From contig CAYMFD010000059.1 in NCBI GenBank assembly GCA_964389475.1, positions 1 to 21,751 on the forward strand: a DNA stretch of 21,751 bases, read 5' to 3'. Made by a program: the position numbers and the translations under genes. Under the pieces are notes generated by a model. The model had not been told where the DNA came from, did not search any database, and worked only from the letters and a program-made list of their open reading frames with translations. Position 1 is the stretch's first letter; every line of letters begins with the position of its first letter. This document shows, in pieces, positions 5,698 to 13,499 of the stretch. Origin of the DNA: CAYMFD01 sp964389475 (GTDB lineage: Bacteria; Bacteroidota; Bacteroidia; Chitinophagales; Saprospiraceae).

Positions 5698-8409
5698 TTG
5701 ACCCAATCTTTTAGATGGTTGGTCTTAGTATCAATATTGGTGGGCTGTCAGATGGCTATCGGTCAGGTAGATAGTACTGCGGTGATCTTTTCTATACCTG
5801 ATTCTCTAGGTGTAGGAATGGCGGATACGACGGCCTCACAGCTGATAATAGATACCGTGCCAGGCACTGGTCAGACGGTCAAGATATCGCCCGATGCCAT
5901 CACCGAGCCGGTCGATTACTACAGTAGAGATACCACCTGGTTTGATGTGGAGAGTGAGCAGATACACCTATACGGCGATGCCAAAATCATATATGGTGCT
6001 CAAGAGCTCAAGGCCGGCTACATCATATTTGACATAGGTAAGGATGAGGCCACAGCCTACGAGACCAAGGCGAGCAAGGGCAGGGTGGCAGAGAAGGTCA
6101 TCTTCACCGATGGGAGCCAAGATATCACCAGCGGCAAGCTGAGGTTTAACTTCGAGTCCAAGAAAGGACTCATCGAAGATGCCGTTACCCAGCAGGGAGA
6201 GTTTCAGGTGCTAGGGCAACGGACCAAGTATGTATCTAAGGACGCTAATCCTGCCATCGACTACGACGAGATATTTAATACCAACTCTCTAGTTACTACC
6301 TGTACGGCTGACCATCCGCATTTCGGTATCAGGGCTCGTAAGCTCAAGGTCGTACCGGATAAGCTAGCGATAGCGGGTTTCAGCAATCTCGAGATCATGG
6401 GTGTACCTACGCCGTTGTTCTTACCCTTTGGCTTGTTTCCCCTCATCCAGGGCAAGTCGAGTGGTCTGATTTTTCCTAATCTATGGACATATGAGGAGCG
6501 ATTTGGACTAGGGCTCCAGGGGGTCGGATACTATTTCAATATCAATGACTACATGGACCTCCAGGCCACGGCAGATGTGTTTACCCGTGGTACGCATCGC
6601 CTGACACTCAATAGTAGGTACAAGAAGCGCTATTCCTATGCGGGTAATATCAATATCCAATATGCGAATTTGATCACAGATATCCCAGAGACGGCGCTGA
6701 CGCAGAGCAATAAGTCCTTTCGTGTATCAGTAAGCCACAACCCCGACTCTAAGGCACACCCTTACCGGTCACTAGGAGGTAAGATCGATTTTCAGACCAA
6801 TTCGCACGACAGGGCCAACCGTAATGACTTTGAGTCTCAGGCCAATAATATTTTTGGCTCTAGTTTCAACTTTAGGCATTCGATGCCTAGTACGCCGTTT
6901 CAGTTTTCGCTGGGTTTTCAGCACAGGCAGAATACTCAGACTGAGGAGATATCGGTGACCTTTCCTACCATGGCGCTTAACATGAATAGCATCACACCAT
7001 TCGAACGAAAAGGTGCTGGCCCCGAGCGATGGTACGAGAAGGTCAATGTACGATATAATATGGCGGCCGAGGCAAGGGCGACCGGGTCGGATAGTACTTT
7101 CTTTTCGCAGGCGACACTAGACAATATGACTACGGGTCTTCGCCAAAGTGCTACCGTACAGCTGCCAGGGCGATTTGCCAAATACTTCAACTTTAATGCA
7201 AGTGTAGACTATGACGAGGTGTGGTACTTCAGGACGCTAGAGAAAGAGTACGACCCCACGCTGATCATCGATACGCTGGGTATCGATATCACGCCAGACA
7301 GTCAACTCGTAGCCCGCTTAGATACCACGTTCGGAACGATCAATGACAACTTCATGTGGGGTTTTGAGACCTTTAGAGATGTAGATGTTACAGTCGGTGT
7401 CAATACACAGATATTCGGTACCAAACAATGGAGTAGGGGCTTTATCCGAGGTATGCGCCATACGCTTAAACCCAGCATCAATTTCAACTATTCGCCAGGT
7501 ACGGAGGCTATCTATCAAGAGGTCGTAGAAGCCAGAGATGCTGCAGGTAACCCGATAGACATTTCCTACAATCCTTTTCAAGGGGGAGTGTATAATAACC
7601 GCCTTGACGAGACCCAGATGGCGATGAACTATGGTATCACCAATATATTTGAGGGTAAGTACTGGAGCAAGAGAGACTCATCTGAGAAGAAGTTTAAGCT
7701 GTTTAATAACCTCGTCGTCGGTGGTAACTACAACTGGGCTCGCGACTCTCTGCGGATGAGTCCACTTAACGTAACGGGTAACACCACCTTGCTCAAAAAC
7801 CTTACGACACTGAGGCTACAGGCGAGTTTTGATCCCTACGTATATCAGGACGGCAAGATGATTAACCGAACGGTCTTGTCAGAAAAAGGGGTACCGTTTT
7901 CTTTTAATCGTGTACAGGCTAACTTAAGTACCACCCTCAGCGTGGGACAGATAAGAGACTGGATCGTCGGTAAGGAAGATGCAGCCGCAGAGAGTGATAG
8001 AGCCATAGCCGCCCGTGATCCTCGTAATCAGTCAGGTGATGGCAAGGCGCTTATAGACCTCTTCGAGAGCTTTAGGATTAGCCACAATTATAACATCGTG
8101 CTGCAGCGAATGCCAGAGAATGGCAGGGATACCTTCCGGGTACAGACGCATACGATCAGGCTCACGGGTGACCTACAACTGACCAAAAACTGGAATGTCA
8201 GGATCGGTAATATCACCTACGATATAAAGAATAATGCGTTGGTTTATCCATTCTTAACCTTTAGCCGTGACCTACACTGCTGGAACATGAATTTCACCTG
8301 GGCACCAGAGCGAGGCGCCTACACCTTCCTAGTGGGAGTGAAAAGCAATACGCTATCCTTCCTCAAGTATAATACGGGCCAAAATAACTTCGGGGGTGAT
8401 CTGCGCTAG
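5698..8409 (+). CDS. lptD: LPS assembly protein LptD (Bacteroidota type)
   Basis: A 903-aa outer-membrane protein that places lipopolysaccharide in the outer leaflet. It begins with a signal peptide (about 1-23), followed by an OstA/LptA-like beta-jellyroll around 70-185 (IHLYGDAKIIYGAQELKAG) that would receive LPS. A highly conserved junction, TTCTADHPHFGIRARKLKV, starts near residue 200, with PLFLPFGLFPL near 240. The rest is a beta-barrel rich in alternating aromatic strands, ending in NNFGGDLR. Mature cysteines are only C202 and C861. The start is TTG at 5698: no in-frame ATG occurs upstream, and the first internal ATG (5752) would delete most of the signal peptide. It is divergent from the amidase and ends 3 bp from the convergent membrane gene. 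Confidence 0.9.
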   Translation: MTQSFRWLVLVSILVGCQMAIGQVDSTAVIFSIPDSLGVGMADTTASQLIIDTVPGTGQTVKISPDAITEPVDYYSRDTTWFDVESEQIHLYGDAKIIYGAQELKAGYIIFDIGKDEATAYETKASKGRVAEKVIFTDGSQDITSGKLRFNFESKKGLIEDAVTQQGEFQVLGQRTKYVSKDANPAIDYDEIFNTNSLVTTCTADHPHFGIRARKLKVVPDKLAIAGFSNLEIMGVPTPLFLPFGLFPLIQGKSSGLIFPNLWTYEERFGLGLQGVGYYFNINDYMDLQATADVFTRGTHRLTLNSRYKKRYSYAGNINIQYANLITDIPETALTQSNKSFRVSVSHNPDSKAHPYRSLGGKIDFQTNSHDRANRNDFESQANNIFGSSFNFRHSMPSTPFQFSLGFQHRQNTQTEEISVTFPTMALNMNSITPFERKGAGPERWYEKVNVRYNMAAEARATGSDSTFFSQATLDNMTTGLRQSATVQLPGRFAKYFNFNASVDYDEVWYFRTLEKEYDPTLIIDTLGIDITPDSQLVARLDTTFGTINDNFMWGFETFRDVDVTVGVNTQIFGTKQWSRGFIRGMRHTLKPSINFNYSPGTEAIYQEVVEARDAAGNPIDISYNPFQGGVYNNRLDETQMAMNYGITNIFEGKYWSKRDSSEKKFKLFNNLVVGGNYNWARDSLRMSPLNVTGNTTLLKNLTTLRLQASFDPYVYQDGKMINRTVLSEKGVPFSFNRVQANLSTTLSVGQIRDWIVGKEDAAAESDRAIAARDPRNQSGDGKALIDLFESFRISHNYNIVLQRMPENGRDTFRVQTHTIRLTGDLQLTKNWNVRIGNITYDIKNNALVYPFLTFSRDLHCWNMNFTWAPERGAYTFLVGVKSNTLSFLKYNTGQNNFGGDLR

Positions 8410-8412
8410 TGC

Positions 8413-8853
8413 CTATCCTAACCATGCCTGCCACGGAATACGGCTCAATAGTAGCACGAGTCCTAGAGTGTAGAAAATACCGACAGACTTAAACTTAGCG
8501 CCGCTTTCTGATCTCTTCTTGTGCCTAGACCAGCCTATAGTAATGAGGATAATGGCCAGTATGTTTATGGTAGGGTGCTCTACTACATAGAGTCTTACAG
8601 TGCTGTCCTTCATGACCTCTCCCATGCCACCTGACATCATCACGTCCCAGTAAGGACTTACGAATAGTAGGATGAGACCGATTATCAACTGTATGTGGGT
8701 AAAGACCATACCGAAGAGAGAGATCTTAAAATCACGTCGCGACCAGGTACGATTGCTTACTAGGCCTACGATAGCATTTGCTGCTGCGAATAGGAGAACG
8801 ATAAGTGCCACGTATGCCCAAGCAGAGTGGATAGACTGTAATAGATTGTACAT
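8413..8853 (-). CDS. 146-aa four-helix membrane protein of unknown function
   Basis: A small integral membrane protein with helices at about 10-30, 47-66, 92-109 and 124-142. A polar stretch with several methionines (WDVMMSGGMGEVMKD) lies between helices 2 and 3. Histidines H9, H53 and H91 lie at or near helix ends, which would suit a heme- or metal-binding bundle; related short Bacteroidota proteins are sometimes labelled cytochrome b-like, but I cannot confirm heme binding from sequence alone. It is the last gene of a possible folP-lipoprotein-membrane protein unit (44-bp gap upstream), and its stop lies 3 bp from the convergent lptD stop. Confidence 0.75.
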   Translation of the reverse strand: MYNLLQSIHSAWAYVALIVLLFAAANAIVGLVSNRTWSRRDFKISLFGMVFTHIQLIIGLILLFVSPYWDVMMSGGMGEVMKDSTVRLYVVEHPTINILAIILITIGWSRHKKRSESGAKFKSVGIFYTLGLVLLLSRIPWQAWLG

Positions 8854-8897
8854 CTGGTATGATTTAAGTTGCTGCTAAGATAAGACGGAGTATCTAA

Positions 8898-9641
8898 TCA
8901 CTTGTTCGATGATAAGCGATAATTAAATTCGACGTTATCTACAGCCGCATCTTCCTTGAGTAACTCGATCATGGCCGCCGGCTCGATGCTGTCTTTATTA
9001 TATCCGTACAACCACACATTAAGATCCTTGTCCAGTCGCGTCAGCAAGCGTAAGCCGTAGTCGCTGTATTTTTTCTGCCACCTATTGAGCGGTATGCCTT
9101 GGTTCATTTTGATGATGAGCTCATTGTACACGATCTCCATATCGTCGATGTCCTCAGCTTTTTGCTCGTGTAGTTGGACGACGGTCCAGTCTCCATCTCT
9201 TATGATGAGTTCGAGGTCATTTTTCAGGATTCTTAGCGCTTCTGGCATATTCTCTTTGGCCCACACAGACTTGGCCTTACCGTCCTTATGATGGACGAAT
9301 GTAGTGGCTGGTAGGTCGGGAATCTCGCTCTCTAGCTTCTCAGGTAGTGATAGGAAGTCCACTTGATCGATGGTGCTGATAACCTTGATCATCATCTGAT
9401 TATCCAACTGTGTCTGATACACTCCCACTTCCTTAAAAAATCGCTTTCGATCTAGCGTCGCCAGGCCATTGGCATCGATACTTAGGTGGTAGATAGGACA
9501 CTTGCCAAAACAAGGTCCTGTACTCATCTCAAACATCGGTAGGGTGCGGTCTTGATCGGTCTTAACTGCTGTCTTGCTTTTGCAAGATGTGACCAGTAGG
9601 GCCAGTGATGCTATTATGGTGATGCTTAATACTCTATTCAT
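8898..9641 (-). CDS. DUF6438-type lipoprotein
   Basis: A 247-aa exported lipoprotein. From the ATG at 9641 it reads MNRVLSI..., a short hydrophobic stretch and the lipobox VTSC, with the lipidated Cys at residue 20. The mature N-terminal part has the DUF6438 pattern: FEMSTGPCFGKCPIYHLSI with two close cysteines, then the DANGLATLDRKRFF strand segment. The C-terminal half (about 150-247) is charged and helical. The frame stays open to 9695, but that longer version would put 18 odd residues before the signal peptide and overlap folP, so the internal ATG is chosen. The function of DUF6438 is unknown. It lies 46 bp after folP on the same strand. Confidence 0.82.
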   Translation of the reverse strand: MNRVLSITIIASLALLVTSCKSKTAVKTDQDRTLPMFEMSTGPCFGKCPIYHLSIDANGLATLDRKRFFKEVGVYQTQLDNQMMIKVISTIDQVDFLSLPEKLESEIPDLPATTFVHHKDGKAKSVWAKENMPEALRILKNDLELIIRDGDWTVVQLHEQKAEDIDDMEIVYNELIIKMNQGIPLNRWQKKYSDYGLRLLTRLDKDLNVWLYGYNKDSIEPAAMIELLKEDAAVDNVEFNYRLSSNK

Positions 9642-9687
9642 CATTCGGATTGTCGGTATGCATATACGATGCTCAGTACTGTGCTGA

Positions 9688-10518
9688 TTACACATCTACT
9701 GCTGCGCTTAGTTGCTGCTGCAAAAGTATCTGTTGTTTAGCAGGTAATACATCATGTACCCTTAGAATCGATGCACCTTTCTGTAGAGCAACCATATTGA
9801 GAGCAATGGTCCCTGCCAGGGCATCATCACTAGTGATGTCTAAGGCTCTGTATATCATTGATTTGCGACTGAGGCCAGCGAGGATGGGCAGTCCTGTCCA
9901 CGATAGCTGATCTAGTCCGTCTAGTAAGGCATAGTTGTGTGCTAGCGTCTTGCCAAATCCAAATCCAGGATCAATAATGACATCCTTGATCCCTATCTCT
10001 CGTAGTGCTCTAGCCCTATTACGAAGGAAAGTGGCTACCTCTAGTACGACGTCCTCGTAGGTAGGAGACGCTTGCATAGTACCCGGATTACCTTGCATGT
10101 GCATGAGTACATAGGGGAGGCCAGAGGCGGCTACGGCCGGTAGCATGTCGGCGTCTAGAGCTCCAGCGCTTACATCATTGATCATATGCACGCCTAGATC
10201 TGCGACCCTAGTGACAGTGGCGCCATATACCGTATCTACGGATACTAGTATGTCAGGGTATCGGTCTATGATAGCAGTTATGATGGGTATGATGCGGTCA
10301 CACTCTGCCTCACTGCCTATCATATCAGCACCTGGTCGAGTACTCATCCCACCTACGTCGATGATATCTGCCCCGTCCCGAACCATGGCATCCACCCTGT
10401 CTAGGTAATTTTTGCGACCCCCATCATAAAAGCTGTCAGGCGTCACATTAAGGATAGCCATTACCTTTGGGATAGTGAGGTCGAGGAGGCGACCGTTGCA
10501 GTTTATTGTTTCATTCAT
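9688..10518 (-). CDS. folP: dihydropteroate synthase
   Basis: A 276-aa TIM-barrel enzyme that joins p-aminobenzoate to dihydropterin pyrophosphate in folate synthesis; the target of sulfonamides. Motifs in order: NVTPDSF (24-30, PABA loop 1), GGMSTRPGA (56-64, loop 2), SVDT (93-96), ND (114-115), MHMQG (139-143), DPGFGFGK (183-190), GLSRKS (215-220) and RVHD (253-256). All are intact, so the enzyme is probably functional. The ATG at 10518 is 19 bp from the start of the divergent methyltransferase gene. It is probably the first gene of a unit with the DUF6438 lipoprotein and the small membrane protein. Confidence 0.97.
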   Translation of the reverse strand: MNETINCNGRLLDLTIPKVMAILNVTPDSFYDGGRKNYLDRVDAMVRDGADIIDVGGMSTRPGADMIGSEAECDRIIPIITAIIDRYPDILVSVDTVYGATVTRVADLGVHMINDVSAGALDADMLPAVAASGLPYVLMHMQGNPGTMQASPTYEDVVLEVATFLRNRARALREIGIKDVIIDPGFGFGKTLAHNYALLDGLDQLSWTGLPILAGLSRKSMIYRALDITSDDALAGTIALNMVALQKGASILRVHDVLPAKQQILLQQQLSAAVDV

Positions 10519-10523
10519 TCACA

Positions 10524-10531
10524 CAAAAATA
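10524..10531 (-). promoter_or_regulatory. candidate folP -7 box, nearly touching the start codon
   Basis: TATTTTTG on the minus strand fits TAnnTTTG exactly and ends only 5 bp before the folP ATG, so transcription would begin at or within a few bases of the start codon. No good TTG lies at -33. It occupies the 19-bp gap between the divergent folP and methyltransferase starts. Confidence 0.38.
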
Positions 10532-10537
10532 GACAGG

Positions 10538-11122
10538 ATGTGCATAAAGTCAGATGCTAGATACTGGACAGATCGCTACAGGGAGTCTGCTACAGGCTGG
10601 GACATAGGCGGACCATCGACACCCATAGCTGAGTATATCGATCAGCTAGATGATAAGTCACTACGGATACTGGTCCCTGGTGCTGGTTATGGCCATGAGG
10701 TCGTTTACTTAGCTGAGCAAGGGTTTAAGCATGTCACGGTCGTTGATATATCACCCTTACCGATCGATCACCTCACACAGCGAGTGGGTGAGGCGAACTT
10801 TAACCTACTCATGGGAGACTTTTTTGACCACGGCGGGCAGTACGATTTGATACTTGAGCAGACGTTTTTCTGTGCTATCGATCCCAGCCTACGAGGCGAC
10901 TACGTACGACACTGCCACGACCTGCTCACAGATGGAGGCAAGGTTGTCGGCGTATTGTTTGATACGGACTTCGGGGGACGGCCAGGACCACCGCACGGCG
11001 GATCAGCAGAGGAGTATAGAGCTCTTTTTTCTAAGAAATTTTCCGCGGTCGAGGTGCTACCGTGTCACAACAGTATACCGCCTAGGTCCGGCAAAGAAGC
11101 TTGGCTAAACGCAATCAAGTGA
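10538..11122 (+). CDS. thiopurine methyltransferase-like SAM-dependent methyltransferase
   Basis: A 194-aa class I methyltransferase. The N-terminal ARYWTDRYRESATGWDIGGPS (about 7-27) is typical of the TPMT family in Bacteroidota. The SAM-binding motif I is ILVPGAGYGHE (44-54), the motif II acidic residue is in VTVVDIS (66-72), and DLILEQTFFCAI (103-114) is the family's motif IV region. It probably methylates a small S-, Se- or other soft-nucleophile compound; the substrate is not deducible. The frame extends upstream to 10475, but the ATG at 10538 gives the normal family start and avoids overlapping folP. The stop is 5 bp from the convergent TPR lipoprotein gene. Confidence 0.88.
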   Translation: MCIKSDARYWTDRYRESATGWDIGGPSTPIAEYIDQLDDKSLRILVPGAGYGHEVVYLAEQGFKHVTVVDISPLPIDHLTQRVGEANFNLLMGDFFDHGGQYDLILEQTFFCAIDPSLRGDYVRHCHDLLTDGGKVVGVLFDTDFGGRPGPPHGGSAEEYRALFSKKFSAVEVLPCHNSIPPRSGKEAWLNAIK

Positions 11123-11127
11123 CAATA

Positions 11128-12018
11128 CTAGTTCGCCTGCTTCTCTCGCTTCTGCTCTATGATTTTGATGATTTCGTCCCCTGATTTACCGATGTTTTCG
11201 AGCAAGAACTTAGCATCATCAGCCAGTTCATGGTCAGGATAGGTCACCAAGAAACTAGAGAAGGCTGCCTTGGCTCTTTCGCGCTTGTTGAGCTGTTCGT
11301 CAAGGAGGTAGCCTTTAGCAAATAGGGCATTGGGTGTCTTCTCATAGTCGGGGTAAAAGTCTATGAGCCAGTCATATAGGTTTAGTGCCTTGGGGTAGGT
11401 TCTGATGGCTACAGCAATTTCGCTGGCCTTGTATAGGTACTCTGGTGAGCGGGCATCATTAGGGTAGGCTAGGCCGTGTGCTTCGCATACGTCCACGTAC
11501 TTTCTAGCATTGGAAAAGTTGATACCGTACTTATCGGGATTTTCGAATACTGACTCGGCGATCTTTTGGATATATGCGTCCTTGTCTAGTATCGGCGACT
11601 CGAGTAGGCGCTTGGCCCCAGCGATCGACTGATCATTGCCATATTGATCTACCAGACCCTGGATCATGAGTTGGGCTGCTGGCTTGCTACCGCCACTATT
11701 CATCTTTTCGGCTATGTAGCTCAGCATCTCTTTTGGTGACTCATTTTCCTTGACCAGGGCCGCTGCGAAGCTGATCGCTTTTTCGGCTTGACCACCAGAC
11801 TTAGCCATATCAAAACCCTGCTTGAGTAGCGTTACCTTCTCATTGCGAGAGGCTGCTGCCTTTACACCTTCTTCTATGCTAGCGAGATCAGTAGCAGCGT
11901 TCTCGACCGTAGTTGACGTATTTGATACACCGGCGGCTCCTTCACCACAGCCACTACATCCACTTGCAAGTGATACTACTGATATACCTAAGACGTAAAT
12001 GATGTTCTTGCTCCACAT
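11128..12018 (-). CDS. TPR-containing lipoprotein
   Basis: A 296-aa protein with a hydrophobic signal sequence and a likely lipidation site at C21 (SLASGCSGC), followed by a Ser/Thr/Ala-rich linker. The body is alpha-helical. The part from about 195 to 285 (YLYKASEIAVAIRTYPKALN, ALFAKGYLLDEQLNKRERAK, FLVTYPDHELADDAKFLLEN) has the tetratricopeptide pattern of YfiO/BamD-like solenoids, with the typical YPD turns. It may be a periplasm-facing scaffold or assembly factor, but no specific partner is visible. It has its own promoter candidate upstream and is divergent from the photolyase. Confidence 0.82.
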   Translation of the reverse strand: MWSKNIIYVLGISVVSLASGCSGCGEGAAGVSNTSTTVENAATDLASIEEGVKAAASRNEKVTLLKQGFDMAKSGGQAEKAISFAAALVKENESPKEMLSYIAEKMNSGGSKPAAQLMIQGLVDQYGNDQSIAGAKRLLESPILDKDAYIQKIAESVFENPDKYGINFSNARKYVDVCEAHGLAYPNDARSPEYLYKASEIAVAIRTYPKALNLYDWLIDFYPDYEKTPNALFAKGYLLDEQLNKRERAKAAFSSFLVTYPDHELADDAKFLLENIGKSGDEIIKIIEQKREKQAN

Positions 12019-12050
12019 AGGGCATTGCTTTTTTACTAAAAATGATAGCG

Positions 12051-12079
12051 CAAAGGTAAGTCTGTGATGTGAATATCAA
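12051..12079 (-). promoter_or_regulatory. promoter candidate for the TPR lipoprotein
   Basis: On the minus strand, TTG (12079-12077), an 18-bp spacer and TACCTTTG (12058-12051, exact TAnnTTTG) lie 32 bp before the ATG at 12018. The same TTG-N18-TAnnTTTG layout is seen in front of oligopeptidase B and the 18446 gene, which supports it as the primary sigma-factor promoter form. Confidence 0.52.
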
Positions 12080-12167
12080 TAGCTTCTCAGATCTAAGCTG
12101 CGATATCGCAAACATTGATGCCTTTACTCCTGTTGGCAAAGACATTAGTAAAGTAGGCAAGCGCAAC

Positions 12168-13499
12168 ATGGCAGTAAGTATTTTTTGGCATCGTAGAGAC
12201 CTTAGGATTGAGGATAATGCAGGGTTATTTAGCGCTTTGAAAGGGCCACGTCCTGTACAAAGTGTTTTCATCTTTGACAAGCACATCCTAGATCGACTAG
12301 AGGATAAGGATGACGCCAGAGTTACCTTTATACACCAAGAGATACAAAGGGTCAGTGAGGAGCTGCAAGAGCTAGGTAGTAGCCTGAAGGTCTACTATGG
12401 CGATCCTGTGGAGGTTTGGCCTACCATCATCAGTAACTACGATGTGGAGGCTGTGTATACCAATAGAGATTACGAGCCGTATGCCCTAGATAGAGATGCG
12501 CAGGTGTCTGACTTGCTCACTAGTCACGAGGTGCCACTACATACATTTAAAGACCACGTGATATTCGAGCAAGACGAGGTGCTCAAGAAAGATGGTGGTC
12601 CTTACACCGTATTTACTCCCTATAAGCGTAGGTGGCTAGAGCGACTAGATAGCCGATCGTGGCAGGAGAAAGACCAGAGTTACTACATGGCTGCCTACCC
12701 CAATGAGCGATATCAGTCCAACTACGCAAAAACTGAGCAGACCGCCATACCTAGTCTGGCCGATATGGGATTCGTGGCCAATGAGGAGATTGACTTTCCG
12801 GAACGGACAGTAAATCAAGGAATCATACGCAAGTACGGTGAGCAGCGCAATTTTCCGGCTATTGACGGGACGAGTAGGCTAGGCCTTCACTTTAGATTTG
12901 GTACGATCAGTATCCGAGACAAGGCGAGGCGGGCTAGGGGGCTTAGTGACGTCTACCTCAGTGAGCTGATATGGAGGGACTTTTACAGCCAGATACTAGG
13001 CCATTTTCCTCATGTCACGGAGGGGGCTTTTAGGCCTAAGTACGATGAGATCGCCTGGGTCAACGACGAGGCACACTTCAGTAAGTGGTGTGAAGGGATG
13101 ACGGGCTACCCACTGGTAGATGCGGGTATGCGTGAGCTCAATGCCACAGGCTATATGCACAATCGGGTTCGCATGGTGGTGGCCTCTTTCCTGACTAAGC
13201 ACCTGCTGACGGACTGGCGGTGGGGCGAGGCCTACTTTGCACGAAAGCTGCTGGATTTCGACCTAGCGTCTAACAATGGTGGATGGCAGTGGGCGGCAGG
13301 TAGCGGTACTGACGCTGCGCCGTACTTTAGGATATTTAACCCTACATCACAGTTAGAGAAGTTTGATAAAAATCTCAAGTATGTCAAGCAGTGGGTGCCG
13401 GAGTACGGCAGCGATAAGTATCCACAGCCCATCGTAGACCACAAGTGGGCTAGGGAGCGATGCCTAGAGACATACAAGGCGACACTCAAGAAAGATTAA
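12168..13499 (+). CDS. phrB: class I CPD DNA photolyase
   Basis: A 443-aa flavoprotein that repairs UV-made cyclobutane pyrimidine dimers with blue light. The N-terminal Rossmann antenna domain starts MAVSIFWHRRDLR (1-13); the FAD domain spans about 225-440. Residues matching the E. coli enzyme's dimer-contacting set are all present: E266, W269 and R270 (SELIWRDFY), N332 and M336 (MHNRVRM). The electron-transfer Trp triad is also present (W307, W350, W373), as is the signature NNGGWQWAAGSGTDAAPYF. This favours a true photolyase over a cryptochrome. The frame extends 33 codons upstream to 12069, but the family start is the ATG at 12168. The stop shares the palindrome TTAA with the convergent prmA stop. 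Confidence 0.95.
   Translation: MAVSIFWHRRDLRIEDNAGLFSALKGPRPVQSVFIFDKHILDRLEDKDDARVTFIHQEIQRVSEELQELGSSLKVYYGDPVEVWPTIISNYDVEAVYTNRDYEPYALDRDAQVSDLLTSHEVPLHTFKDHVIFEQDEVLKKDGGPYTVFTPYKRRWLERLDSRSWQEKDQSYYMAAYPNERYQSNYAKTEQTAIPSLADMGFVANEEIDFPERTVNQGIIRKYGEQRNFPAIDGTSRLGLHFRFGTISIRDKARRARGLSDVYLSELIWRDFYSQILGHFPHVTEGAFRPKYDEIAWVNDEAHFSKWCEGMTGYPLVDAGMRELNATGYMHNRVRMVVASFLTKHLLTDWRWGEAYFARKLLDFDLASNNGGWQWAAGSGTDAAPYFRIFNPTSQLEKFDKNLKYVKQWVPEYGSDKYPQPIVDHKWARERCLETYKATLKKD

Noticed and set aside
5734..5766. Lipobox-like LVGC in the LptD signal peptide
   Set aside because: LptD is a beta-barrel processed by signal peptidase I; the AIG-Q site just downstream fits that better, and the context after the Cys is not typical of a lipoprotein.
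9642..9695. Longer DUF6438 lipoprotein starting at 9695
   Set aside because: It would put 18 polar residues before the signal peptide and overlap folP; the ATG at 9641 gives a normal lipoprotein signal.
12069..12167. 33-codon N-terminal extension of the photolyase frame
   Set aside because: The extension has no photolyase similarity, and the family start MAVSIFWHRRDLR coincides with the ATG at 12168.
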